DNA of 61,077 nt from positions 1 through 61,077 of the forward strand of contig JAQBQQ010000003.1 of NCBI GenBank assembly GCA_028286915.1, in the 5' to 3' direction. The notes below the pieces were generated by a model, which was not told the origin of the DNA, ran no database searches, and saw only the letters and a program-made list of their open reading frames with translations. Source of the stretch: Candidatus Peribacteria bacterium (GTDB taxonomy: Bacteria; Patescibacteriota; Gracilibacteria; Peribacterales; Peribacteraceae). The translations under genes and the position numbers were made by a program. Each line of letters starts with the position of its first letter. Positions within the stretch are counted from its first letter, which is position 1. This document shows positions 44,963-52,657 of the stretch, piece by piece.

Positions 44963-46663
44963 ATGCAGCGCTCATCCGATTTCTTAGACACCAATACTGT
45001 TAAACGCAGAGTGGCTATTTACATACGTGTTTCTACGTCTGAACAACGAATCGATGGCTATAGCTTAGAGGCGCAAAACAGCCGCCTATCAGCTTATGTG
45101 AATAACAATCCTGCCTTAAATTTGATTACCAAACCCGGATGGATATATACGGATGTTCATACGGGAAGTGACTTAAACAGACCAAGCCTTACCCAATTAT
45201 TAGAAGACGTAAAACAAGGTAAGTATGACGCAGTATTAGTATGGAAAATTGATCGACTATCCCGGAACCTCAAGCATCTATTAATAATTTTTGAAGAACT
45301 GGAAAAGAACAATGTTAGCTTTATTTCATTGCAGGAAAACATAGACTTCAAAGGCCCGATTGGAAAACTCATTTTTCAAATATTTGGTGCAATAGCCCAG
45401 TTCGAGAGGGAACTTATAAAGGGACGTACCCAGATGGGCAAAATAGCGTCTGCAGAAGCGGGGAATTACACGGGAACACACATTCCATACGGACTAAAAC
45501 CAAAAATAGAAAAGGGTAAAAAGGGAAAGAAGTTGGAAGTGGATATGGATGAAAAAGAAACGGTCGAAAATATTTACGACTGGTACATCTATGATCATAT
45601 GGGAGATGTAGCCATAGCTAAAAAACTTAATGGCCTTAAGATTCCACGGGCGTCATGGGAGAAGGAAGGAGATTCATGGGTAAAACACAATTCTAAAGCA
45701 AAATGGACTCACAAAATGGTGACATACATTCTGACAGATACCATTTACCGTGGTGAATTTGTAGCTAATACTAAAGATGATTCAGGCTCTGAATTACCGC
45801 CTGAGCAATGGACTACCGTAGCCATACCAGCGGTTGTCTCAGAGCTTACATATCAGCAAGCCCAATATACACGCCTAAACAAGCCAGGTGGAGCTGCCAA
45901 GAATGATTACTTGCTATCCGGAAAGCTTGTAGATATGGACTTGGCCTTTCCCAAAAAATTCGTTGGCGCCAAAAGAACCAAGGGCGGCTTCAGTTATCGC
46001 CGTAAGCCATTCGAACGCGAAGGGATCCATTATTCTGTGTTTGAAGTTACCGGACGGCAAATCGAAGAATATGTATGGGGCAAGATTATGGAAGCGCTGA
46101 AAGATCCAGAAATATTTATACAAAAGTACTTGAGCAAGGAATATGCGAATCCAGACAGATTAAGCAAAATGCAGACAGAGCTAATAAATCTGCGAGCGCA
46201 AATTATAGAAGACGAAATGGCTATACAGAGAATTGAGAAATCGTATGAAGATGGCACATATTCAGAAGAAAAAATGGCCAAAAAGGCCTCCGAGCGAACT
46301 GTACAAATTACCAATGCCCAAGGGCGCATTCAGCAAATTGAAGATGAAATGAGAATTATTAGTTCCGTTGATATCGAAGTTCAGAAATTAAAGGAGGCCT
46401 CTGAACAGGTTAAATATCGTTTAGACAATCTTGAACCAAGGCATAAAAAAGTTCTATGCGGACTGTTTTTGGAACGCGTTGAAATGCGACGAAAGAAAGT
46501 AGAAGGAGTATGGCAGGTACAAGCCGAAACCTATTTCAGGTTCAACCCTAGTAAGTTCACCGAGCCTGTGGTCAAGGGTAGAACCACAAAGGGTCTAACC
46601 AAAGCCAATATTGAAGAAGTGTTCGGAAAAAATGATAAGTTTGGTAGGCCAGGGTGGACTTGA
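44963..46663 (+). CDS. Large serine integrase (site-specific recombinase)
   Basis: 566 residues. The resolvase domain has AIYIRVSTSEQ with the nucleophilic Ser near residue 24, then DAVLVWKIDRLSRNLKHLL and FGAIAQFERELIKGRTQ. The recombinase domain (~185-290) and a zinc-ribbon-like region follow; the usual four Cys are not evident, so the ribbon may be degenerate. A long coiled coil (~395-470) precedes the C terminus. These enzymes catalyse one-way phage or island integration. Its last codons (for RPGWT) lie in the 3' end of tRNA-Ile on the other strand, so the insertion site is at that tRNA. Confidence 0.93.
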   Translation: MQRSSDFLDTNTVKRRVAIYIRVSTSEQRIDGYSLEAQNSRLSAYVNNNPALNLITKPGWIYTDVHTGSDLNRPSLTQLLEDVKQGKYDAVLVWKIDRLSRNLKHLLIIFEELEKNNVSFISLQENIDFKGPIGKLIFQIFGAIAQFERELIKGRTQMGKIASAEAGNYTGTHIPYGLKPKIEKGKKGKKLEVDMDEKETVENIYDWYIYDHMGDVAIAKKLNGLKIPRASWEKEGDSWVKHNSKAKWTHKMVTYILTDTIYRGEFVANTKDDSGSELPPEQWTTVAIPAVVSELTYQQAQYTRLNKPGGAAKNDYLLSGKLVDMDLAFPKKFVGAKRTKGGFSYRRKPFEREGIHYSVFEVTGRQIEEYVWGKIMEALKDPEIFIQKYLSKEYANPDRLSKMQTELINLRAQIIEDEMAIQRIEKSYEDGTYSEEKMAKKASERTVQITNAQGRIQQIEDEMRIISSVDIEVQKLKEASEQVKYRLDNLEPRHKKVLCGLFLERVEMRRKKVEGVWQVQAETYFRFNPSKFTEPVVKGRTTKGLTKANIEEVFGKNDKFGRPGWT

Positions 46664-46718
46664 ACCACCGACCCCAGGTTTATAAGTCCTGTGCTCTAAC
46701 CACCTGAGCTACTGGCCC
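46642..46718 (-). tRNA. tRNA-Ile (UAU)
   Basis: Cloverleaf on the minus strand: acceptor GGGCCAG/CTGGCCT (G-U at the end), D arm TAGCTCAGGTGGTTAGAGC, anticodon arm CAGGA-CTTATAA-ACCTG (A-A mismatch next to the loop, anticodon TAT), T loop TTCAAGT, discriminator A and an encoded CCA. TAT reads AUA without the lysidine change that the usual CAU form needs. The 3' 22 bases overlap the integrase gene. Confidence 0.85.
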
Positions 46719-46776
46719 TTGTTACAAATAAAGTAAATGAACACTGATCGGTTACTACTATATTCAGTATACGTTT

Positions 46777-46799
46777 AAAAAACCCGGCTAGGCTAGGGG
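46777..46799 (-). terminator. Weak terminator between bL9 and tRNA-Ile
   Basis: On the minus strand a short GC stem (CCC...GGG) is followed by six T, about 97 bases after the bL9 stop. The stem is short and partly mismatched. Confidence 0.35.
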
Positions 46800-46895
46800 A
46801 CTTCGATAAATACATTCGATAGCATCTTTATACTCAATTCCAAATGACACGCCGAAAAAAATGAAGATTCAAGATGTATGAATCAAGGTTTACTA

Positions 46896-47342
46896 TTACT
46901 TCTCGGCCTTTACGGCTACCGATACCGTCTGGGCGACAGTGCCGATCTTTACCTTAATGTTAAAGCTACCGGCGGCCTTAATAGGCTCAGGAATATCAAT
47001 ATCTTCAATGGCAACATCCACATTGTGCTGGTCGCGCATGGCTTCTGCCACGTTCTCTTCTGTAATAGCGGCGTATAACTTGCCGGTCTTGGTTACTTTG
47101 CGGGTGAATTCCACCGTTTTACCGGCAATAGCCGATGCAACTGCAGTCTGGCGGGCGCGATCTTTCTCTTTTTCCTCTGCACGCTTGCGGATTTGATCCG
47201 CATAACGGCGACGCACTGTTGGCGTAGCTACCAAAGCCTTACGCTGTGGGAGCAAACAATTTAGCGCAAAGCCGTCTCCGACAATCAAAAGATCGTTCTT
47301 TTTGCCTATGCCGTTGACGTCTTCGAGGAGGAGAACTTCCAT
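46896..47342 (-). CDS. rplI: Ribosomal protein bL9
   Basis: 148 residues from MEVLLLEDVNGIGKKNDLL; 21 upstream codons are excluded. The N-terminal domain (1-50) keeps the family pattern L-L-E-D-V-x-G-x-G-K-K-x-D and G-F-A-x-N-x-L-L-P-Q-R-K-A; a long helix (~60-80) joins it to the C-terminal RNA-binding domain (GKLYAAITEENVAEAM, IDIPEPIKAAG). The GDGFALN sequence departs slightly from the usual GYARN. Several CPR lineages have lost this protein, so its presence is useful for placement. Confidence 0.93.
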   Translation of the reverse strand: MEVLLLEDVNGIGKKNDLLIVGDGFALNCLLPQRKALVATPTVRRRYADQIRKRAEEKEKDRARQTAVASAIAGKTVEFTRKVTKTGKLYAAITEENVAEAMRDQHNVDVAIEDIDIPEPIKAAGSFNIKVKIGTVAQTVSVAVKAEK

Positions 47343-47519
47343 GATAATTGCGTTGAAAGGTGAGCAATACGTAGTCTTTTTGCCCATAGATACTAAAAAG
47401 CCCAAGTAGTGTACGTGATACCCTATTCAACGTCAATGGTTTATAGGTTGACCGGCTATGGTGTAATATAACTCTATTCTTTGAAAATCAGCTTATATAT
47501 AAACATATCGACTAATCTC

Positions 47520-49736
47520 CTAGAGGAGAGTTCTTAGCCAGCCAAAGAATGACAGCCAGTTTTCACCGGTCTTAAAGGCCCGCTGCTGCTTTACATACCA
47601 CTGATGCAGTGTCAAAAACCTATCCGAATGAAGCGCGATGGCATCAATATGCACTCCCTGTATTTGCTCATGATGTGCGTAGGTATACTGGGGAGAATAG
47701 AGGAAAATAGCCGGAACATCTTTCTTAAGCATTTCCTGCAAATCCTTCAACGCCTTCGTCCGATCTGTATCACTGGCCGTGCGGCGGATAGTCTCCAGAA
47801 GCGAGTCTGCCCTGAAAGACGTGTACTGAGATAAATTATACGCGTCGCGACGCAGGTCTTTGTCTTTCCCTGTTACTTTCTGTACGCCACTGGAATGCCA
47901 GTACGGGTAGCTGTCCAGGTTATCCAGCAAAGACTGGCCAAAAAGAAGAACATCATAATCGCGTGTCAGAAGCCGCTGCTCAAACTCTTCAGACGTGGCA
48001 GGTACAATCACCTGTACCTGGACACCGAGTTCCAGCCATTGTTTTTGAATGGCAGATGCCACCTGTTTATATGCTTCCGGCGCAGGGCTGGTGAGGAGTG
48101 TCAGCTTCAATAAATCACCCTTTTCATTACGACGAATACTTACCTGGTCGCCAGATTGACGTCGTCGCAGAAAGCCATGATCCAGATACAAATTTTGCAT
48201 AAGAATCTGATTATTCTTCGGAACTTTTCCATCTTTGGAATCCAAAAACAACTGCAAAAGTTGCTGCTCTACCAGCGCCCGGCCATACGTCTCTCTATCC
48301 GGAGCAACATACACATAGTGCGAATCGACAATCTTGCCACCGGCATCTGTGAGCCGCAGAAGATTATCACCGCTTTTCAGGACTCCGGCGGCGGCCATTG
48401 AAAGCGGCAATATCCAGGTCCCGGTATTGGTGGCAACCGTTTGAAGTGGCGCGGTATTGATGTGCGAACCCTGCTCAAGATTGGTATACGAGCCTGTCAA
48501 CGTAAATGTTGCGCCGCTTTCCAGGTATAAGACAGGCGGAATATGCAACACGCCCACTGCATTGGTGTCTCTCTTTTCCAGCAGTGCCTGCAGGCGCAAA
48601 CGCTCGGGCACAAACCAGCGCGAAGAATAGAGCGAGCCCTGGGCAGCCTCTGCATCAAAATGATAGCGCCAGTCCGATGTATCAATTTCCAGCAAAGGTG
48701 TATCGACAATTTTCTGTTCATGAATCGTATCAATGATTTCCTGCTTATTGGTTCCCAGCTGTAAACCCAGCCGCAACTTATCATCCTTAAGAACGGCATG
48801 ATCCAGGTTAAAGAAAAGCGCCACGTACTGCGGCAATGTATAGGTCTCAGCAATAAAATGCTTGGGGACAAGCAGGCGGCCATCCGCACTTCGCGGTACC
48901 GTACGCACGCCACCCAGATTATGCATATCCGAAAGCAATGTGGAGTAATCCGGGAAAATACGGAACACAACTCTGTCCAGCTGATAATACGGCTGAATAG
49001 AACGTGAAAATTTTTCCAGCGTCACTTCCGTGGACAAATCCGTCTCCACCACGCTCTTAATTTTATATGGCCCGGCACCAATGGGCGCAAAAGCGAAATC
49101 CAACGCCTGATCCAATTTGCCGGGCGGGATGCCCTCAAAAGACCGCTTGGGTAGTAATCCCATGGTCAAATTACTGGGGAAAAAACTATACGGCTGGTCC
49201 AGTGTAAAACGGGCCGTCCGATCATCAATTTTTTCTATATGCACGCCACGAAAGTTCTGTTGCAAAATAGTATTCGGGAAATCCGGATCCTGAATCGTCT
49301 GAAACGTGAACAGGACGTCATCAGCCGTAACCGGATGCGGGTCCCGTTCCGTGGAATCGTGCCAGAATAAATTTTCCTTCAATGTAAGCGTATAGGTCTT
49401 CGTGTCTTCGGAAATATTCAGTGTGGCCAGGTCGGGTTCGATATTCTTGGTTTTAGGGTTGTATTTTAAGAGGCCGGCAAACACCAGCGACACAATGTCA
49501 CGGTTCACATCGTTCGTGACTGCGAACCAGGGGTTGAGCGGCGCGAGCTTGCCTACAGATCCTTCAATGTACGTCCCGCCGTTTTTGGCTGCCAGTATGG
49601 TGTTATCAGTGTAAAACTTGTGCACCAAAGACGCAAAACTGAGTACGAACAGTCCCAGCAGGACAATCAAGCTGTACCGCTCCCATTTGCCCATGGCAGA
49701 CACAAGTGCGCGAAATCGCGAAATCATCGGCACCAT
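47520..49736 (-). CDS. Membrane-anchored peptide-binding protein (SBP family 5)
   Basis: 738 residues, longer than the ~540 of OppA/DppA. An uncleaved-looking helix (~20-42) anchors it. The SBP_bac_5 fold is clear: GGTYIEGSVGKLAPLNPW, DLATLNISEDTKTYTLTLKENLFWHD, VTADDVLFTFQTIQDP, GAGPYKI. An insertion (~375-500) with strands like LESGATFTLTGSY and APDRETYG splits the domain and looks Ig- or jelly-roll-like. It binds peptides or related ligands for an ABC importer; no permease or ATPase gene is nearby. A second Met (49727) is an alternative start. Confidence 0.9.
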   Translation of the reverse strand: MVPMISRFRALVSAMGKWERYSLIVLLGLFVLSFASLVHKFYTDNTILAAKNGGTYIEGSVGKLAPLNPWFAVTNDVNRDIVSLVFAGLLKYNPKTKNIEPDLATLNISEDTKTYTLTLKENLFWHDSTERDPHPVTADDVLFTFQTIQDPDFPNTILQQNFRGVHIEKIDDRTARFTLDQPYSFFPSNLTMGLLPKRSFEGIPPGKLDQALDFAFAPIGAGPYKIKSVVETDLSTEVTLEKFSRSIQPYYQLDRVVFRIFPDYSTLLSDMHNLGGVRTVPRSADGRLLVPKHFIAETYTLPQYVALFFNLDHAVLKDDKLRLGLQLGTNKQEIIDTIHEQKIVDTPLLEIDTSDWRYHFDAEAAQGSLYSSRWFVPERLRLQALLEKRDTNAVGVLHIPPVLYLESGATFTLTGSYTNLEQGSHINTAPLQTVATNTGTWILPLSMAAAGVLKSGDNLLRLTDAGGKIVDSHYVYVAPDRETYGRALVEQQLLQLFLDSKDGKVPKNNQILMQNLYLDHGFLRRRQSGDQVSIRRNEKGDLLKLTLLTSPAPEAYKQVASAIQKQWLELGVQVQVIVPATSEEFEQRLLTRDYDVLLFGQSLLDNLDSYPYWHSSGVQKVTGKDKDLRRDAYNLSQYTSFRADSLLETIRRTASDTDRTKALKDLQEMLKKDVPAIFLYSPQYTYAHHEQIQGVHIDAIALHSDRFLTLHQWYVKQQRAFKTGENWLSFFGWLRTLL

Positions 49737-49850
49737 GGTAGCGGATAAGTAAAAATGATGCAGGTATTTTCTCTAACAGGTTTGATGTCCGGGACTTGAA
49801 TGATAAGCACTAAAAAAACTTACAGCTGATATCTTAAAGCTCATAGCTTA

Positions 49851-50063
49851 TTAGAACCACCACTCAACAATGGAGAGTACAAAAAAGACGATACTAAGGA
49901 CAATCGTTGCCTGATAAATCACTTTCTCCGCCCCGCGGCGCTGCACGTACGTAGCACCACTACCACCAAATGTAGCGGAAAGGCCGGACATACGATGCTG
50001 CAGCAGAATGCACAGCGAAAGCAGTAGAGCGACGACAATCTGAATGGCAATAACAATATTCAT
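49851..50063 (-). CDS. secG: Preprotein translocase subunit SecG
   Basis: 70 residues from MNIVIAIQIVVALLLSLCILLQ, two membrane helices (~3-22 and ~50-68) joined by the family loop with Q-x-R-x-x-G-L-S-A-T-F-G-G-S-G. It assists SecYEG-driven export. The longer upstream frame is excluded because the second Met begins the first helix exactly. Confidence 0.93.
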   Translation of the reverse strand: MNIVIAIQIVVALLLSLCILLQHRMSGLSATFGGSGATYVQRRGAEKVIYQATIVLSIVFFVLSIVEWWF

Positions 50064-50163
50064 GGCAGAATGGTAATAGGGAAGGGGATTTAGCGCAACG
50101 GTAAATATGGCTGTATTGTCATAGTATTTGCCCCTGAGCATTTATATACATCTTGAACTCAAG

Positions 50164-50514
50164 CTAAAGAACAAGAGAGTAAATAAGCTGGACTATAATA
50201 AAACTACCCACAAAGAGGCCCCATAAAAACAAAATCTGACGCTCACGACTTCCGGTCTTTTTACAGGACCGTATAATGAGAGTAAGAAGAATGATGCCAA
50301 ACAGCCAATTGAAGGGATTCATCAAAAGATCAAACGTAACAGGCTTCATTTCCGGACATGGTGGACCGCTTTTATAAGCCTCCAGGCAATCAAGCCACCA
50401 AATAGTAGAAATAAACACAATAAACGAAAGGCCACTGCACAAAATGGCATAAAAAATATTGAGCAGATAATCGGCTACATAATGACTATCTGCATGATTA
50501 TTAAAGCTAGTCAT
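50164..50514 (-). CDS. Small membrane protein of unknown function
   Basis: 116 residues from MTSFNNHADSHY. Three membrane helices (~18-38, ~64-80, ~92-114). Between the first two is a Cys-containing loop (DCLEAYKSGPPCPEMKP) likely outside the cytoplasm. The upstream 40 in-frame codons come from a degenerate region and are excluded. Not recognised. Confidence 0.55.
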   Translation of the reverse strand: MTSFNNHADSHYVADYLLNIFYAILCSGLSFIVFISTIWWLDCLEAYKSGPPCPEMKPVTFDLLMNPFNWLFGIILLTLIIRSCKKTGSRERQILFLWGLFVGSFIIVQLIYSLVL

Positions 50515-50723
50515 ATGGATAGCAGGATGATTAATATTAAGACGACTTGTTACTAGCTTTGTAATAGCTCTTTCTATTCTCGACCGCGACCAGAAAGGCC
50601 GCTCCCAAGTTGGTATGCTCCAAATAATAGACAAGAAGTAGGCATTCTGCCTTTGGATGGTAGAAAAGGCGGTTCGACTCCACTGAAGCTTTGCACACTA
50701 TTATTGGACCACGAGCGAGCAAT

Positions 50724-50737
50724 GTCCGCTTGCGGAC
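50724..50737. terminator. GC hairpin just beyond the tRNA-Val 3' end
   Basis: GTCCGC-TT-GCGGAC, 12 bases past the tRNA-Val 3' end on the minus strand. No T run. It may mark the transcript end or guide 3' trimming. The 230 bases from 50515 to 50748 hold no recognised gene. Confidence 0.45.
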
Positions 50738-50748
50738 TGCGAGTCGAA

Positions 50749-50825
50749 TGGTGGGCGCCAAGGGATTCGAACCCGTGACCTACTCGGTGTAAGCGAGTCG
50801 CTCTAACCAACTGAGCTAGGCGCCC
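50749..50825 (-). tRNA. tRNA-Val (UAC)
   Basis: Cloverleaf on the minus strand: acceptor GGGCGCC/GGCGCCC, D arm TAGCTCAGTTGGTTAGAGC, anticodon stem ACTCG/CGAGT with loop CTTACAC (anticodon TAC), T loop TTCGAAT, discriminator A and an encoded CCA. One mismatch in the T stem. Confidence 0.93.
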
Positions 50826-50988
50826 AATGATGTGAAAATACTTCTTTCTCCGTACCGCCGCGACTCGGTTGTTTTCTGCCGTCCCGTCCGGGACTGGCCA
50901 ACTGAGGCTCGACGCCCAATGATGTGAAAATGCTTTTCATGAAATACATGGCTTGCCCGCCGTAGCCCAGAGACGAAGGTGGGCGCCC
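50821..50988. repeat. Degenerate tRNA-Val fragments upstream of tRNA-Val
   Basis: The sequence CGCCCAATGATGTGAAAAT, covering the tRNA 5' end and its upstream flank, occurs at 50821 and again at 50913, 92 bases apart. Before the second copy the D-arm sequence is partly kept (CCAACTGAG) and then replaced by a hairpin GTCCCG-TC-CGGGAC (50881-50894). A third remnant, GGTGGGCGCC, matching the tRNA 3' end, is at 50979-50988. Confidence 0.75.
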
Positions 50989-51102
50989 TATACTATCACA
51001 TTCTTTTCATCTGCAAACAGACAAATATGAATATCCGCGAAGTTATAAAGCCCATGATTTACAAATCAGTGCAAACCAGATAAATGTAACAACGAAGTCG
51101 TA

Positions 51103-51423
51103 TTACCCCTGTAGTGCAGCAAAGATTTCCTGCATGAGCTGTACGATAGTGGAAAAACGCAGTTCAAAAGGAATATTCAACAGGCGGCTGATCCAGGAAA
51201 CGAAGAAGAAAGCGATAAATGTGACAAACAAACCAATAATAGCGTAACGGATTGTGTTCACTGCCTTCTTGATGCGGTCTTCATTGCCGGCGGAAAGAAT
51301 GAACGTAATACCTCCGAAAATAATGAATACTAGACACAAGAGAGAGGCGACAATAAGCGCCAAAGCAATAAAAGTGGCAATAATTTCAATGATGTTGCCG
51401 TTTTCCAATAAATCGCGGAGCAT
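51103..51423 (-). CDS. VirB2/TrbC-like two-helix membrane protein
   Basis: 106 residues. Two long membrane helices (~15-42 and ~60-85) joined by a short charged loop (SAGNEDRIKKAVNTIRYA), plus a third, weaker amphipathic end. The arrangement I-F-G-G-I-x-F-I-x-S-A-G-N-x-x-x-x-K-K-A is typical of the pilin-like proteins common in CPR genomes and related to type IV secretion VirB2. Role unknown here; no other secretion genes are near. It follows khpA by 17 bases. Confidence 0.75.
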   Translation of the reverse strand: MLRDLLENGNIIEIIATFIALALIVASLLCLVFIIFGGITFILSAGNEDRIKKAVNTIRYAIIGLFVTFIAFFFVSWISRLLNIPFELRFSTIVQLMQEIFAALQG

Positions 51424-51440
51424 AAGAGGGAGAGAAGAAA

Positions 51441-51713
51441 CTACGCGGCTTTCTGCGGCTCCAGAATCTTCATATTGATTCTCTGGGATGTGTTGCCACC
51501 GATAATGCGAAGAAGGGTACGGAGAGCCTGGACTGTCTGGCCGCTTTTGCCAATGAGCTTACCCATATCACGCTCACTCACTTGTACCGTCAGCAAAATA
51601 CCGAGATCATCGATACTTGGCTCAATGACAAGCAAATCATGGTCCTCGATAAGAGAATCGAGAACAAAGCGCAGAAAGGCGTACCCTGGGATATCGGTCG
51701 TAGCAGTCGTCAT
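51441..51713 (-). CDS. khpA: KH-domain RNA-binding protein KhpA
   Basis: 90 residues, one KH domain with the GxxG loop in MGKLIGKSGQTVQALRTLL. It is 48 bases downstream of rpsP, the conserved rpsP-ylqC order. KhpA binds small RNAs and affects cell-envelope growth in Gram-positive bacteria. Confidence 0.92.
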   Translation of the reverse strand: MTTATTDIPGYAFLRFVLDSLIEDHDLLVIEPSIDDLGILLTVQVSERDMGKLIGKSGQTVQALRTLLRIIGGNTSQRINMKILEPQKAA

Positions 51714-51761
51714 ATCCGTGGAATTGTAATGGTGTTGTGAAATTTTGTCAGGAAAAGCTCT

Positions 51762-52067
51762 TTACACTGCGGCTGGAACATCTTTCTTTGACTTACGCTT
51801 GGTATACGTGGCAATAAATTTATCCATGTCTTTCATGCCATTTTTACGAAGAAGGCGGGCAACAGTATTGCTTGGAATAGCGCCCTTCTCAATCCACTTG
51901 GTAATATTCTCTGGATTGTGCTCAAAAATGGCAGGGTTCCGGGCTGGCAGATAGTGGCCCAAAATCTCCATGAATTTGCCTTTTACCGGCTTACGCTTCT
52001 CTGCCACCACGAGGCGGTAGCTTGGAAGGTTTTCACGGCCGGTGCGCTGTAAACGGATAACCAACAT
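51762..52067 (-). CDS. rpsP: Ribosomal protein bS16
   Basis: 101 residues from MLVIRLQRTGRENLPSYRLVV; 14 upstream codons are excluded. Family features include RLVVAEKRKPVKGKFMEILGHY and a basic C-terminal tail. First gene of an rpsP-khpA-membrane protein unit. Confidence 0.96.
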   Translation of the reverse strand: MLVIRLQRTGRENLPSYRLVVAEKRKPVKGKFMEILGHYLPARNPAIFEHNPENITKWIEKGAIPSNTVARLLRKNGMKDMDKFIATYTKRKSKKDVPAAV

Positions 52068-52255
52068 AAAGTGGACCCGTACTCTAGAGAGGGAAAGAAG
52101 GTTATGCAAGATAATTTATGCAATTGGCCAGCCGTCGCTCTCTAAGAGCTATGGCCGGCAAGTAGTTGATAGCTTGTAATGAGGAGCCGGAAATGATGAT
52201 TGGCTGTAAATATTTGATTTATAGAGCCAAATATACATCAAAATTTACTCACTAC

Positions 52256-52549
52256 TCACCTCGCCCTCGTCAGTTGGATTCCTTCAAGATTCTTCACGCC
52301 GCCTTCTTTCTGCAGATATATTTTTAAAAGAGGCAATACCTGCTGGCATTCCTGGGCGGCAATACTGTGGGCAGCGGAAATATAAAGAGTTGCATCGCTG
52401 TAGCGCTCCACGTGAAGATCAGCTGAGAACTGTGGCAATGCCTGCCGCAGCCACTCTTGGGCAATATGCACAATGTGTGATGCTGTCGCCTGCGCCTGGA
52501 GTCCGCGCTTTTGAAGCACTTTGGGGAGAAGACTGCTGATACGATCCAT
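52256..52549 (-). CDS. DUF721/DciA-like protein
   Basis: 97 residues. It shows the DUF721 layout: an N-terminal helix with L-P-K-V-L-Q-K-R-G-L, a W-L-R-Q-A-L helix, then the strands A-D-L-H-V-E-R-Y-S-D-A-T-L-Y-I-S-A and a helix with hydrophobic heptads. DciA of this family is the ancestral loader of the replicative helicase DnaB. The protein is short and could be a degenerate member; the call rests on pattern only. Confidence 0.6.
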   Translation of the reverse strand: MDRISSLLPKVLQKRGLQAQATASHIVHIAQEWLRQALPQFSADLHVERYSDATLYISAAHSIAAQECQQVLPLLKIYLQKEGGVKNLEGIQLTRAR

Positions 52550-52657
52550 GAATCTTTAATGGTATGACGAATACAAATTACCGATATGACGGAAGTGTAC
52601 CCCTGGAAATCCTAAGCACTAAGCATCAAATGATAAATCGAGATTGTCCGACAGTTG

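Larger units (their letters stand above)
36740..46663. mobile_element. Putative integrated island (boundaries approximate)
   Basis: This stretch is visibly richer in A and T than both sides and carries accessory genes only: surface protease, nuclease-like proteins, DUF4238, a small HTH protein and a large serine integrase ending inside a tRNA gene. The right end is firm (tRNA-Ile overlap). The left end is a guess from the change in composition; no matching direct repeat was found by eye. Confidence 0.4.

Noticed and set aside
50640-50700. Additional plus-strand tRNA suggested by a T-loop-like GGTTCGACTCC
   Set aside because: No D stem, anticodon arm or acceptor pairing could be built around it.
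50574-50810. Minus-strand frames running through tRNA-Val
   Set aside because: They overlap the tRNA and its downstream hairpin; no protein-like motif.
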